Source: Neorhodopirellula pilleata
GTDB taxonomy: Bacteria > Planctomycetota > Planctomycetia > Pirellulales > Pirellulaceae
NCBI RefSeq assembly: GCF_007859915.1
Contig: NZ_SJPM01000004.1
Span: forward strand, 1-64,000
Direction: 5' to 3'
Length of the DNA: 64,000 bases
Numbering within the stretch: position 1 is the stretch's first letter; every line of letters begins with the position of its first letter. The notes under the pieces are model-generated. The model made no database searches, was not told where the DNA came from, and worked only from the letters and a program-made list of their open reading frames with translations. Made by a program: the position numbers and the translations under genes. Shown piece after piece: positions 51,967 through 60,625 of the stretch.

Positions 51967-54276
51967 TCGGTCTCTTGGCACGAAACTTTTCAGGAAATCG
52001 TTGTCAGGGATCAGTGTTGTTCGGATCATAAAAACTTGCCCCATTCCATCGCCGCAGTTTTCATGCTCACCGTCCTCTTCGTCGGAATAGGGTCTTGGGG
52101 AGAATACGAGCAGAGCTTCGTCCTCGTTCAAAACACTCTCCACTGCGATAGTGTCTGAATGAACTGTTGGCACTTGGATGGTGAGTCGTTCTGGAAAATT
52201 ATTTCCGCGTGTATTCGGAAGATTTGCGAATTTCACGCCGTCGACGCTCGATTGGGTGAAAACCATTTGTAGCTTTACACGTTCTTCCGCAGTCACACTC
52301 GTTTTGATCAAAAATTTCCAGCCATCCTCGATAACGGAAATCTTAGGTTGTAGCGCCGTTGCAAAGTCTCCAGCAACTTCCAACACATCGGTGACAAACG
52401 GGCGTTGCACACAGTCGCTGATCAAACCACGCTGGCCGTTGAACATCGTGACCTTCGGAGCCATCATGATGTTCGACCGAACGTCGCTTTGCACTTGATG
52501 GATGAAATTCACGCTTTCCAAGTGATTGATCTTGGTCGCCCGTACAGGAAGAGAAACAGATTGCTCGACATTGAACTCCGGTAAATCCTCGTTGGACGCC
52601 CCCGACATATTGATGGACAGCGAGGGGCCTTCGATATATGTGTGGTCGTTGTCAACGAGTCCGTCAATGCTGGGAGATCGATCGAGTCGGCGGCAACGAA
52701 CCGTCGAATCCGATAACGACCAATCAAACGGGTCAAGAAAACGGATATCGGTGTCGATGACCCTCAACTCAGTAACAATCTGCCATAAACCCGATTGTTC
52801 AAACGCGGACAGGGTTTGCCTGATCAACGCCTCTTGTTGCGGGGTGACCTGGACCGTCATGAAACCGTCAACAATTTCTGCCAGAGGACTTTGGTCATTG
52901 GTCGCGGGAAAGAACCCAAAGTAGGTCATTGCAAACCTCTCTGCATCGATACCGGCTTCCATCTCTTTCGCTTTCTGCAACGCCTTCTCGACATTGATGG
53001 AAACAACTCGCCTTTCCTGCTGGTCCCGGGATTCATCGGGTCGATTTATCTTCTTCCAGTCTAGTTCTGCCAAAGCCACTTCGATGTTCGGTATTGGTCG
53101 CGGCTTCATGGTGGATGGCTGGACCGTCTTGGCATCCGTTAGTCCACACGCGGCGACCATCGTGATCACAGCGATTGCCACCAAACTTCGCAGCCACCGT
53201 ACTCTGCGAACCGGTGTCCCCAGCGACGCGATGCGTCGGCTGAGATCTTTCGGCGCGGCCATCGACAGCAAACCGATCGTTGGTCGTCTGCGCGTTTCAG
53301 GCTGATCGGTCGCGAAACGAAGCAGTAACTCGCCGTACTCGCGAACTTGCGTTCCAGTCAAGTGCAGCGTGGCTACTTCATCGGCGGCACGCTCTATGCT
53401 GTTTTGTAGCTTGGAAACGGCGATCCAAGAAAGCGGATTGAACCAGTGAATCGACCTAGCCAATGTCGCCACAAACAGAAGCAAGCCATCGCGACCTTGA
53501 ACGTGTGCGACCTCGTGCCGAAAAACCCACTCAAGCTGCTCCATTGTTAGCTTCTCTCGCCAACCGATGGGAAGGCACACGGTCGGCCACAGCATCCCGA
53601 ACATGGCGGGAGCGTCAAGTGATGGAACCTCCTTCAGTTTGGGCCGTCGTCCAACACCAACGTCATCGCAAACTCGAAGCAAACAGTCAATCGTGTCGCG
53701 TTCTGTCACTGCGGGCAACGTCCGTAGCTTCCATACGAATCGGAGGTGCGAGGCGATACCACGCAGTATCAAGATGATCCCGATGGCCGGTATAACGAGG
53801 ATTAGTAAATAGTTTAACAGATTGAAATTCGGTTCTACTAACACTCGCGAGTTGTCACTTAGTTCGACTTGATTGAATTGCGGCAGCGGACCGTTAGCCG
53901 AACCCGATGCTAGTGCTTGTGCATTGATCTTCGCGACATAGGCGTTAGCTTCTGCCTGTTGTTCAGCCGTCGCATCGTCAGGGATCTGGGCAACCGTGAC
54001 GGGTATGCCGTCTGAGCTTTCAACTGTGAAGGTGCCGACCTCAACTCTGTCGTAGCCGCCATTCCCAACCATTAAGAGCAGTGCTTGAACAGGTGCATCC
54101 GCAACCGAGCTGATCGCGACCACCGAAGGCACCGATACCGGTAAAAGTAGCCTGGCTACAACGATCAACCACAGCCAACATAGATAAGCACTACTCGCCT
54201 CGGCGTGCTCGATCCCAAACGCTGCCCAATTCGTTGGCCCCATCGCACGCGGCGTTCTTACCCTTCCGCTGGTCAT
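51937..54276 (-). CDS. M56/BlaR1-family metallopeptidase
   Basis: 779 residues. The zinc motif HEVAH (254-258) lies in VFRHEVAHVQGRDG with the third-ligand region NSIERAADE; membrane helices come before (LIVVARLLLPVSVPSVV; LLILVIPAIGIILIL). A last helix (LRSLVAIAVITMVAACG) leads to a long extracytoplasmic C-terminal part (about 390-779). Usual members begin with an additional helix and pair with a BlaI repressor gene; here both are missing, and the start overlaps the VF530 gene in another frame, so the 5' end has probably been lost. Function as a surface-signal protease is uncertain. Confidence 0.85.
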   Translation of the reverse strand: MTSGRVRTPRAMGPTNWAAFGIEHAEASSAYLCWLWLIVVARLLLPVSVPSVVAISSVADAPVQALLLMVGNGGYDRVEVGTFTVESSDGIPVTVAQIPDDATAEQQAEANAYVAKINAQALASGSANGPLPQFNQVELSDNSRVLVEPNFNLLNYLLILVIPAIGIILILRGIASHLRFVWKLRTLPAVTERDTIDCLLRVCDDVGVGRRPKLKEVPSLDAPAMFGMLWPTVCLPIGWREKLTMEQLEWVFRHEVAHVQGRDGLLLFVATLARSIHWFNPLSWIAVSKLQNSIERAADEVATLHLTGTQVREYGELLLRFATDQPETRRRPTIGLLSMAAPKDLSRRIASLGTPVRRVRWLRSLVAIAVITMVAACGLTDAKTVQPSTMKPRPIPNIEVALAELDWKKINRPDESRDQQERRVVSINVEKALQKAKEMEAGIDAERFAMTYFGFFPATNDQSPLAEIVDGFMTVQVTPQQEALIRQTLSAFEQSGLWQIVTELRVIDTDIRFLDPFDWSLSDSTVRCRRLDRSPSIDGLVDNDHTYIEGPSLSINMSGASNEDLPEFNVEQSVSLPVRATKINHLESVNFIHQVQSDVRSNIMMAPKVTMFNGQRGLISDCVQRPFVTDVLEVAGDFATALQPKISVIEDGWKFLIKTSVTAEERVKLQMVFTQSSVDGVKFANLPNTRGNNFPERLTIQVPTVHSDTIAVESVLNEDEALLVFSPRPYSDEEDGEHENCGDGMGQVFMIRTTLIPDNDFLKSFVPRDRLTPESQPNK

Positions 54277-54493
54277 AACTGATCGAGTTCAGGTATAGCC
54301 GTTCGATTTTCGCTCTGGCCCATTCGGTCTTGCGAAGGAACTTCAGGCTACTGTTGATGCTCGGCTCGTGGTTGAAGCAATCGATGTTGATCCGCTGCCC
54401 CAGTCGCTCCCAACCGTACTCGGCGACCAAGTATTCGAGCATCGCCTTGAGAGTGACGCCGTGCAGCGGATTGTTGGGCTGGGGTTCGTTCAT
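54191..54493 (-). CDS. VF530-family (DUF2132) DNA-binding protein
   Basis: 100 residues from the ATG at 54493. NNPLHGVTLKAMLEYLVAEYG, then INIDCFNHEPSINSSLKFLRKTEWARAKIERLYLNSI, is the whole family domain. Residues from about 75 (DQRKGKNAACDGANELGS) are an extension read from the M56 gene's 5' region and probably replace the native end. The upstream frame extension to 54562 is unneeded. A start overlap (ATGA, 54490-54493) links it to the small ORF before it. Confidence 0.88.
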   Translation of the reverse strand: MNEPQPNNPLHGVTLKAMLEYLVAEYGWERLGQRINIDCFNHEPSINSSLKFLRKTEWARAKIERLYLNSISYDQRKGKNAACDGANELGSVWDRARRGE

Positions 54494-54717
54494 TGCGGTG
54501 CGCCGCCCTTGTTCTGGTTCTTGCGGATCCGTGCCTTGACCACTCGCATCAAGATTTCGCAATACTCAAATTGATCAAGCTCACCGTCTGTTTGGTCGTC
54601 GAACTGGTTCGCTCGGTCGAGTTGTAGCAGTTCATTGGCACGGTCGACCAGTGGTTGGTCAACCTGGGTTGAAGGAAGCCGACTGCGGAACAACAAAGTC
54701 GTGCCAAGTAACGCCAT
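54490..54717 (-). CDS. Small acidic protein, doubtful
   Basis: Up to 75 residues, ending ILMRVVKARIRKNQNKGGAPQ with an acidic middle (FDDQTDGELDQFEYC). It starts inside the dioxygenase gene, so the true start is probably later (for instance near 54650). Its stop overlaps the VF530 start by 4 bp, which favours a real coupled gene. I recognise no family. Confidence 0.4.
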   Translation of the reverse strand: MALLGTTLLFRSRLPSTQVDQPLVDRANELLQLDRANQFDDQTDGELDQFEYCEILMRVVKARIRKNQNKGGAPQ

Positions 54718-55399
54718 CAGGCAGCGTCAACGACGAGGCAAATTCTAGGTGCAGGATTCGGCGATGCCGACGCGTGCCCTCGACCGAAGGACCGCTGGAA
54801 TGGCTAATCAGCGGTCGCATCGCCAGCACGTCGCCGGCCATGGCGTGAACGTCGACGGTTGCATCCAAACCGTCGCCTTCGCTCGTCGATGAAACGTGCG
54901 AGCCGGGGATGACTCGCAACGGTCCGTTTTCGTTGGTGACCTCGTCTAGGTGAATCCGCAACGTCAGCATTTGTTTCAATACCTCATCGCAAGCGATCAA
55001 ATGCGGCACGCCGGCTTTGATCGTCGGCCGCGAGAAGAACTCCGAAACGATCGAGTTGTCCTTGACCGCAATCGCCGTGTCTTTGTGCCAAGCGAGAGCC
55101 CATGTACGATCGGGTGGCTTGTCAAAGAACAATGCTCTCACTAATCCGAAGGATTCGCCGAGTTGTTCACGCAAAAACGTCAGGAGCGAATCACACTGCC
55201 AAACCGTCGTGACCTCAGGAATCGACGCGATCAAATTCCGCGCTGCATAAACATGCCCGCGGCTGGAGCGTGCTCGGACGTCTTCCGAATCGACGTTGAA
55301 TGTGTCGCGAAAGATAGCCAACATGCGTTGGACGGTTTCGGGCGAAACCGCTTCCACCAACAAACAGAAACCATCTCGTTCTAGACTGCGGACATCCAT
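54659..55399 (-). CDS. Phytanoyl-CoA dioxygenase (PhyH)-family protein
   Basis: An Fe(II)/2-oxoglutarate-type oxygenase of 246 residues. WHKDTA gives the first His and Asp (105, 107), LISHSSGPS gives the second His (200), and the Arg for 2-oxoglutarate is in RRHRRILHLEF. LRVIPGSHVSS is the typical loop. Substrate unknown. The start MDVRSLERDGF fits the family. Confidence 0.9.
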   Translation of the reverse strand: MDVRSLERDGFCLLVEAVSPETVQRMLAIFRDTFNVDSEDVRARSSRGHVYAARNLIASIPEVTTVWQCDSLLTFLREQLGESFGLVRALFFDKPPDRTWALAWHKDTAIAVKDNSIVSEFFSRPTIKAGVPHLIACDEVLKQMLTLRIHLDEVTNENGPLRVIPGSHVSSTSEGDGLDATVDVHAMAGDVLAMRPLISHSSGPSVEGTRRHRRILHLEFASSLTLPDGVTWHDFVVPQSASFNPG

Positions 55400-55577
55400 C
55401 CGTATTCTCCCGTGAAGTCATTTCGTCAACATTTGCGGCATCGAAGACTCGACACCAAACGCGATCATCATCGCACCCGGATTCACACCCAACTAAATCA
55501 CAAACCCAGCCCAAGATGCGGCGGTGATGAAAATCGCGACAGTGGGAATGCGAGATGAGCTTGACGGTTGCAACGTC

Positions 55578-56132
55578 TTATCCAGCGGAATCGTCATGGG
55601 GAGCGGATGCTCTCAAGAGTGCATCAGTCAAGCTCAGTCGGCTAGCCCAGGATTGCAAGTAGTCCTCGTCGAGCGATTTTCGGGTTGCTTCAATCACGCC
55701 AGCGACATCATCTCGGTCTTTGGGCCGATCCCAGATTAGTTTTTGAATGATGACGTCCTCAACGGTCGGAATCCAAACTTGTTTGCCAAACAAAACGATT
55801 TCTCGCCGCCGCTCGAATCGTGATTGATCGAATGGCTCGTTGGTCAATCTGAATATCTCAATCCGGAACGGCGTGCCTTTGATCTCAATTTCATTCTTGC
55901 TCGACCTGCCGACCGTCTCAAACGAGAGCTGCGGATCAAACTTAAATCGCTCGCCTAGAATCGTTGAAAGACGCACGACGCCCAGGTCTTGGCGGCCAAC
56001 GACAAAATCAGCATCGGTGGTCGAGCGAGGGAATGAGTAATACATGCTTGAGAACGAACCAATGAGCATGTATTCCACGCCGATCTCGCTCAGACCCTCG
56101 ATAACCCTAGTGATCGCATCCTCGAGATTCAT
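55578..56132 (-). CDS. MNT-fold nucleotidyltransferase (AbiEii/antitoxin-like)
   Basis: 184 residues. The nucleotidyltransferase motif is GSFSSMYYSFPRSTTDADFVV (GS at 25-26, metal Asp at 40 and 42, shown with one residue cut). The C-terminal part has VEDVIIQKLIWDRPKDRDDV, typical of the AbiEii/DUF6036-like group in which Asp/Lys close to the end are conserved. It overlaps the small gene 56129-56365 by 4 bp, so the two form an operon, and the pair recurs in decayed form at 27.9 kb. Possible toxin-antitoxin or defence function is inferred from family and mobility. Confidence 0.85.
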   Translation of the reverse strand: MNLEDAITRVIEGLSEIGVEYMLIGSFSSMYYSFPRSTTDADFVVGRQDLGVVRLSTILGERFKFDPQLSFETVGRSSKNEIEIKGTPFRIEIFRLTNEPFDQSRFERRREIVLFGKQVWIPTVEDVIIQKLIWDRPKDRDDVAGVIEATRKSLDEDYLQSWASRLSLTDALLRASAPHDDSAG

Positions 56133-56365
56133 CTCTTTGCGATCCTTCCATTTTGAATTCGTTTCATCAGCCGAATCCGTTCCAACAAGAGCGATGCAAT
56201 GGTTGCCTCATCGGCGTCAGGGTATTGGTCGCGGAGGCCATCTTTGACCACGCGGATCGCGAGTTCGGACTGCCTGATCCCAGCCAAAATGCGTTCCTCG
56301 GGACTCAAGCCGGAACTTGCCTGAACTCGACGTCGAATTTCGTTTTGAAGAGTGCCGTTGTCCAT
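56129..56365 (-). CDS. Small partner protein of the nucleotidyltransferase
   Basis: 78 residues from the ATG at 56365: MDNGTLQNEIRRRVQASSGL, a helix, then SPEERILAGIRQSELAIRV and a basic C-terminal ERIRLMKRIQNGRIAKR. All-helical, resembling small proteins that precede MNT genes. The 4-bp overlap with the transferase argues for coupled synthesis. Its product might bind the transferase; the biochemical role is unknown. The frame upstream to 56422 is not needed. Confidence 0.7.
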   Translation of the reverse strand: MDNGTLQNEIRRRVQASSGLSPEERILAGIRQSELAIRVVKDGLRDQYPDADEATIASLLLERIRLMKRIQNGRIAKR

Positions 56366-56391
56366 GGACGCAGTATCGCTGATCGGTCTCC

Positions 56392-56469
56392 ACCAAGCAA
56401 CGGGCATCGGCACGCGGCGCACTCAACGATCTGCTCGTCCGTCTTCGGTTGGCTCGTTCGATGAGTTGA
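56392..56469 (+). pseudogene. C-terminal tail of a COG3541-type nucleotidyltransferase
   Basis: TKQRASARGALNDLLVRLRL, followed by a few residues and TGA, matches the end of the remnant at 51966 (SSARSALNDLLVRLRL). The rest of the gene is absent. The opposite strand is read as the 3' end of the AlkZ-related gene. Confidence 0.65.
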
Positions 56470-57013
56470 TCTCGTATCGGTTGACTAAGTCCAAATGCAC
56501 CTCTCGCATGGTGAGCCAAAAGTCATTCTTCAGTGACGGATCGTTGGAGCGAACGATGTTGAGACTGATCTGCAGATTCCTGATCGCGGTATCAAACTGG
56601 CTCTTCGTGCAACCCAATTGCTCAATGGCTCGCTTTCGCAGTGGCCCGGTAAACGCAGGCTCCAACCGAATGAACTCGTAAAGTTGCTGCGCGAGCTCAT
56701 CCAAATCGCCGACCGGCTGAAAAGATGCCGGGTAATGCGTTTCGCGGAAGTATTGCATTTCCATCAGCACCGCATCGCCACCTTTGATTTTTCCGTAGAA
56801 GACGGCTTCAGGATAGGTCTGTGGAATGCGGGTTTTCCAGTCCCACACAGCCATGACTTTCGGACTCCAACCTCCCGCCCTCGGTTTCTTCTCAGATAGT
56901 GCCGTATTGTCCCACAGCGATGGGTGTGGCGAGCCTTTGCTGCCGAAGACCGTGCAAACCTTATGTTCGATGACAAACTGGTAAGCTTCTTCAAATGTTT
57001 TAATCATCTGCAT
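56423..57013 (-). CDS. AlkZ-related protein
   Basis: 196 residues (or 194 from the second Met). FEEAYQFVIEHKVCTVFGSK, SLWDNTALSEKKP, then PKVMAVWDWKTRIPQTYPEA and VFYGKIKGGDAVLMEMQYF, and a C-terminal winged-helix-like RAIEQLGCTKSQFDTAIRNL ending near LNIVRSND. I recall this pattern from a family labelled AlkZ-related (DNA glycosylase-like fold); activity is not shown. The last 15 residues are read from a nucleotidyltransferase remnant on the other strand and are probably not native. Confidence 0.65.
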   Translation of the reverse strand: MQMIKTFEEAYQFVIEHKVCTVFGSKGSPHPSLWDNTALSEKKPRAGGWSPKVMAVWDWKTRIPQTYPEAVFYGKIKGGDAVLMEMQYFRETHYPASFQPVGDLDELAQQLYEFIRLEPAFTGPLRKRAIEQLGCTKSQFDTAIRNLQISLNIVRSNDPSLKNDFWLTMREVHLDLVNRYEINSSNEPTEDGRADR

Positions 57014-57116
57014 TCACGTTCAATGGGGTTATCATCTGAATCGCATTTTGACCGAAAGTGGGGATCCAGAGTTTCACTCGCCGTTGGTATTCGTTGTAAG
57101 TATCACCGAATCATGA

Positions 57117-57698
57117 CTAGCTGTTTTGCTTCTCTGTCCACGACAAAACAAAACCTTCTTGCGATTCATTTTCTGGCGCTTTCCAGGTCGCTCGCTCAAC
57201 GTCCGCTTGCCGCAGTTGCGTCAGCAAACTAAGCACGTTGTCCGGTGATGCAAAACCATGCCGCCGGAGCCAACAACAAATCGTCGAACCTGTTCGTCCC
57301 ATGCCGCCGAAGCAGCGAACATAAACGGGCCGATTGACGACCAGAGATAGATCGATGGCGTCCAGGATGCATCGCATGCGATCGACAGAAGTCTTTCCGC
57401 CGTCGGGAACTGGAAAACGCAAGTGAGCGATATGCTCGCCGCGATCACTGGCAAGCCTTCGCAATTCGTCGTCGTACCGGACGAAGGCCACACCGAAATT
57501 GTTTTTCTCGTTCTCTTCTTGCAAGTTGATGAACGTCCGCATGCCGGCGTCGAACAGCGACTGAATCCGCTGGCGATGATCTGCTGGTTCTGGTCGGCCT
57601 GGGTACGCCCCAGCGAGCAGCCAATCATCGATGACCCAATAGGTTCGATGGCATGGCGTTGGTCTTTCTGGATGCAGAAATTTTGTTGGAATGGGCAA
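57117..57698 (-). CDS. Dual-specificity/tyrosine-phosphatase-like protein
   Basis: The signature CFGGMGRTG is the HCX5R P-loop (Cys-171, Arg-177 in the longest frame); the general acid is probably Asp in FPVPDGGKTS. About 193 residues from the TTG at 57698, where LPIPTKFLHPERP begins the family sequence (TYWVIDDWLLAGAYPG); the frame extends to 57824 but that part has no match. It is probably a cytoplasmic phosphatase of phosphotyrosine or a small phosphorylated metabolite. It is divergent from the gene at 57842. Confidence 0.85.
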   Translation of the reverse strand: MPIPTKFLHPERPTPCHRTYWVIDDWLLAGAYPGRPEPADHRQRIQSLFDAGMRTFINLQEENEKNNFGVAFVRYDDELRRLASDRGEHIAHLRFPVPDGGKTSVDRMRCILDAIDLSLVVNRPVYVRCFGGMGRTGSTICCWLRRHGFASPDNVLSLLTQLRQADVERATWKAPENESQEGFVLSWTEKQNS

Positions 57699-57841
57699 GC
57701 GAGGTCTCGGGAAGGAAGTGCTAGGATATCCTGAGATGGCAATGCGGTCGATCACGTTTCTTGGGGGATTGATGGGTGACATGAAGGTGGTTGGTTCAAT
57801 AGAGTTTAGCACCACCGGAAGCACACGTATTTTGAGATGCC

Positions 57842-58300
57842 ATGAAAGCCGCCACGATCAGCCAGTTGAAGAAGCAGCTTGCGAAGCTTGAACACGAGGA
57901 CTTGTTGGACGTTTGCGTTCGCTTGGCCAAGTTCAAGGTCGAGAGCAAGGAACTGCTGACGTACTTGCTAATGAAAGCCGATGACGAGATCAGTTATGCC
58001 GAGGAACTGTGCGATGAGATCGACGAGCAACTGAGCACTCCAGGCAAAATCCACAAAAAGACGCTTCGCAAGGTAGTCCGCTGGATGGACAAGTCGCTGC
58101 GGTTCTCAGGCGACAGAGAAACCGAACTGCGAGTGCGGATTCACTTTTGCCGGCGGATCAAGGACCAGCGAATCACTTTCGGCGGCTGTCGCGTCAGCGA
58201 AAACATGGTCGCGACGCAGTTTAAGAAAATCGACGCGGCGATCGAAAAGGTGCATCCCGATTTGCAGTTCGATTACAACCAGCAACTCGCGGGACTGTGA
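57842..58300 (+). CDS. Conserved hypothetical protein
   Basis: 152 residues, helical and charged: LEHEDLLDVCVRLAKFKVESKELLTYLLMKADDE (in part), followed by LRKVVRWMDKSLRFSGDRETEL and a C-terminal region with HFCRRIKDQRITFGG. I recall similar uncharacterised proteins in Bacteroidetes (LVELCLRLAKYKKENKELL). No catalytic motif. It starts after a divergent gap with the phosphatase. Confidence 0.75.
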   Translation: MKAATISQLKKQLAKLEHEDLLDVCVRLAKFKVESKELLTYLLMKADDEISYAEELCDEIDEQLSTPGKIHKKTLRKVVRWMDKSLRFSGDRETELRVRIHFCRRIKDQRITFGGCRVSENMVATQFKKIDAAIEKVHPDLQFDYNQQLAGL

Positions 58301-58668
58301 CCGCGCGGGTAACAGCCGCCACGCACTTCGTGTGCGTCGCCGCGTCGCTTGCGGCTTCCCTTGGATCCAACGCCTGGGCGGCTTCGTGCCGCAAGAGACG
58401 GCAGACTTCCTGTCCGCCGATAAGAAAGACCACCTTACGGTAGCCTGTTAAAGCACCGTTTCGCTCTGGTGCAGAGGGAGGTTGTCTCAACAAAGAGACC
58501 TGACCCATTTGGCGGCTTTCGAATTCCCAAGTGCTGCTTTTAGTGGATGGGCAAAATTCGGATGGGCAAAAAGATGGAAGCATTTTTCTGCCCAACATAT
58601 TTCTGCGTTGGAACTCAATGTTTCTTGGTTGGACATTGACTCCCAACAGACCGCGAATGAACGGCGGA
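58301..58668. other. Gene-free stretch
   Basis: No supported gene. A short direct repeat GGATGGGCAAAA occurs twice around 58550-58568, followed by a segment rich in GAAGCATTTTTCTGCC. The minus frame 58221-58646 is not protein-like and overlaps the previous gene. Confidence 0.4.
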
Positions 58669-59646
58669 CTATTTCTCAGTCTTCGCGTATTCGTCCCAGT
58701 ACTTCTCGATCACGTTCACGTCGATTGCTTTGGAAGTCACCAAGTAGCGGTAACGTGAAACGTATTCGTTGCCAGGCGAGATCTCGAACGGGCCTTCGAC
58801 CATGGGCGAGAAGCAGAAATACGGCTTGTTGGGATGAAGCCGCACAGGTTGAGGCGCACGAAAGTTCTTAGGACTGCAGAAGACGGTTGCCGATATGTCC
58901 TGACCATCGATTTTGCCAGAAAGGGCAACCCAGTTGGGACGAGTATGATTCCCTTTCCAGCGGTCATGGCCATCGCTGGTCAGGAATTGCAGGTCGCCAG
59001 GCTTGATGCTGTGATCTTCCTTTTCCTTCAGCCACTGGTAGTTGCCGCGAATCGCCATGCCACCGTAATGGTACTCGGACAAGCCCAGCGGCTTTTCGGA
59101 AACGCAGTTTTGAACGCTGACAATGTCGAAAAGAAAATGGTCCTCGGGGGTTTGATGAACTGTGACGGTCCAGACCTCGTGGATCGCATCAATCCACTTG
59201 TCACCCTGCTTCACCATAAACGCGTGTTTGACACTAAAGGAAACGTTTTGCTTTTCTCGGTTCAGTTTCTGCACTTCGCGAAATTCGATTTTTCCAAGAT
59301 CCTTTGCCTGATTCCAGAAGTCGACATTCTTTCCGTCAAACTTGCTCTTCACCCAGGCAAAATAGAGAGCATGTTGATGGGCATGATCCTCGGGATAGTC
59401 ACCCGTGAGTTCCTGCCCGGTCGGGGTGTAAATCGGATGAATGTAGCCGCTGCGGCTGAAGTGCTTCTCAATGCCTTCGGGCACCGGCCTCGCGGTCTTG
59501 ACGTATTCCAGCACCGTTTGGTCGCGCTGGCTGATGCGAATGGTGTCGGCTGTTTCCGTCAGTTTAAGATCCCCGCCGAAAACGGGCTGGAGTGAGGCGC
59601 AGAGCGCACAGGCGAGCAAGAGAACAAGGAATTGGGGAGGTTTCAT
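58669..59646 (-). CDS. Secreted DUF6807 (PmoA-like) protein
   Basis: 325 residues with a signal peptide (PPQFLVLLLACALCASLQPVFGG in part). Family core: HPIYTPTGQELTGDYPEDHAHQHALYFAW (in part), FDIVSVQNCVSEKPLGLSEYHYGGMAIRG and the later CFSPMVEGPFEISPGNEYVSRYRYLV. Function unassigned, common beside sulfatases and carbohydrate genes. It is the last gene of a minus-strand trio with 59777 and 60626. Confidence 0.88.
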   Translation of the reverse strand: MKPPQFLVLLLACALCASLQPVFGGDLKLTETADTIRISQRDQTVLEYVKTARPVPEGIEKHFSRSGYIHPIYTPTGQELTGDYPEDHAHQHALYFAWVKSKFDGKNVDFWNQAKDLGKIEFREVQKLNREKQNVSFSVKHAFMVKQGDKWIDAIHEVWTVTVHQTPEDHFLFDIVSVQNCVSEKPLGLSEYHYGGMAIRGNYQWLKEKEDHSIKPGDLQFLTSDGHDRWKGNHTRPNWVALSGKIDGQDISATVFCSPKNFRAPQPVRLHPNKPYFCFSPMVEGPFEISPGNEYVSRYRYLVTSKAIDVNVIEKYWDEYAKTEK

Positions 59647-59776
59647 TGGATTCGTTTCATTGGATTCGTTTCAAAAGTTCAGCTTCCTCTTTGCCCACCG
59701 TTCCGGAGCAAAGACACGGCCAGGGTAACGCCATTGCCACTGCTCTTAACGAATGCAGGCATGGCTTCCGATTAGC

Positions 59777-60586
59777 CTAAGGCTTGTCCTTGTGTTGGGC
59801 GAACAGCCACTCGGCGAGACCCTCCTGCTCCTTCCAAGCCTCGCAAATCTGGCCATGGCTCTTTTTAGGGTCCTCGGTGTATTTGATCATGCCACCCACC
59901 TTCTCGAGCGCCTCGACGACTGCTCTGGTTCCGGCCACGGGGCAGGTCTGGTCTCCCGCACTGGCGAAGGCCCAGATGGGAAGCTCCTTCCATTGTGCCG
60001 CCATCTGTGGATCGCCCCCTCCGGCAATCGGCACCGCCGCAGCGAAGAAGTCTGGGCGTCGCGCGATCGCGTCCCAAGTTGCGAAGCCTCCCATTGAACG
60101 GCCGGTGACGTAGATGCGGGTCTTGTCGACAGGCAACTCGGCGACCAGTTTATCCACGATGGAAAGCGCCAGGGTCATTTCGTCGCTGACGGCCACTGTT
60201 TTCGAATCGTAAGCGCCATCCGACCAGTTATGGTTGACCCACCGCTTTCCTCCCAGCGGGCATTGCGGAGCGACGATGAAGGCGGGATGTTTACGCTGCA
60301 TTTCCGCCGAACTCAGGACGGGATAAGCGAGGGAACCTCGGGCCTGGTTGTCGGTGCCCCGACCTTTCGCGCCATGAAAACACAGCATGAGAGGATAGGT
60401 CTTCCCATTCTCCACCTTTTCCGGGGTGAAGATCCGATAGGGCATGGTGGTGCCATCGGCGCTCTTGAACAAACGGGCTTCGCCGGCCACTTCATTGGCA
60501 GGCTTTTCCGCTGCAAAGGTCGGAAGGGAAACAAACAGAATGGCGAGAACGGTCGAGGGAGCCGTTTTGAATCGATGCGTTTTCAT
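59777..60586 (-). CDS. Secreted carboxylesterase/peptidase-like alpha/beta hydrolase
   Basis: 269 residues with a signal peptide (VLAILFVSLPTFAAEKPAN). Nucleophile Ser in VTGRSMGGFATWDAIARRP; oxyanion region LMLCFHGAKGRG; acid near DQTCPVAGT and His in KKSHGQICEAW. The layout matches the prolyl-oligopeptidase/polyhydroxybutyrate-depolymerase-like esterases that often remove ester groups from polysaccharides. Co-directional with the sulfatase. Confidence 0.88.
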   Translation of the reverse strand: MKTHRFKTAPSTVLAILFVSLPTFAAEKPANEVAGEARLFKSADGTTMPYRIFTPEKVENGKTYPLMLCFHGAKGRGTDNQARGSLAYPVLSSAEMQRKHPAFIVAPQCPLGGKRWVNHNWSDGAYDSKTVAVSDEMTLALSIVDKLVAELPVDKTRIYVTGRSMGGFATWDAIARRPDFFAAAVPIAGGGDPQMAAQWKELPIWAFASAGDQTCPVAGTRAVVEALEKVGGMIKYTEDPKKSHGQICEAWKEQEGLAEWLFAQHKDKP

Positions 60587-60625
60587 TAGTATCGTAGTTA
60601 GTTAGATGCCGAGTAGGATGCTGCT

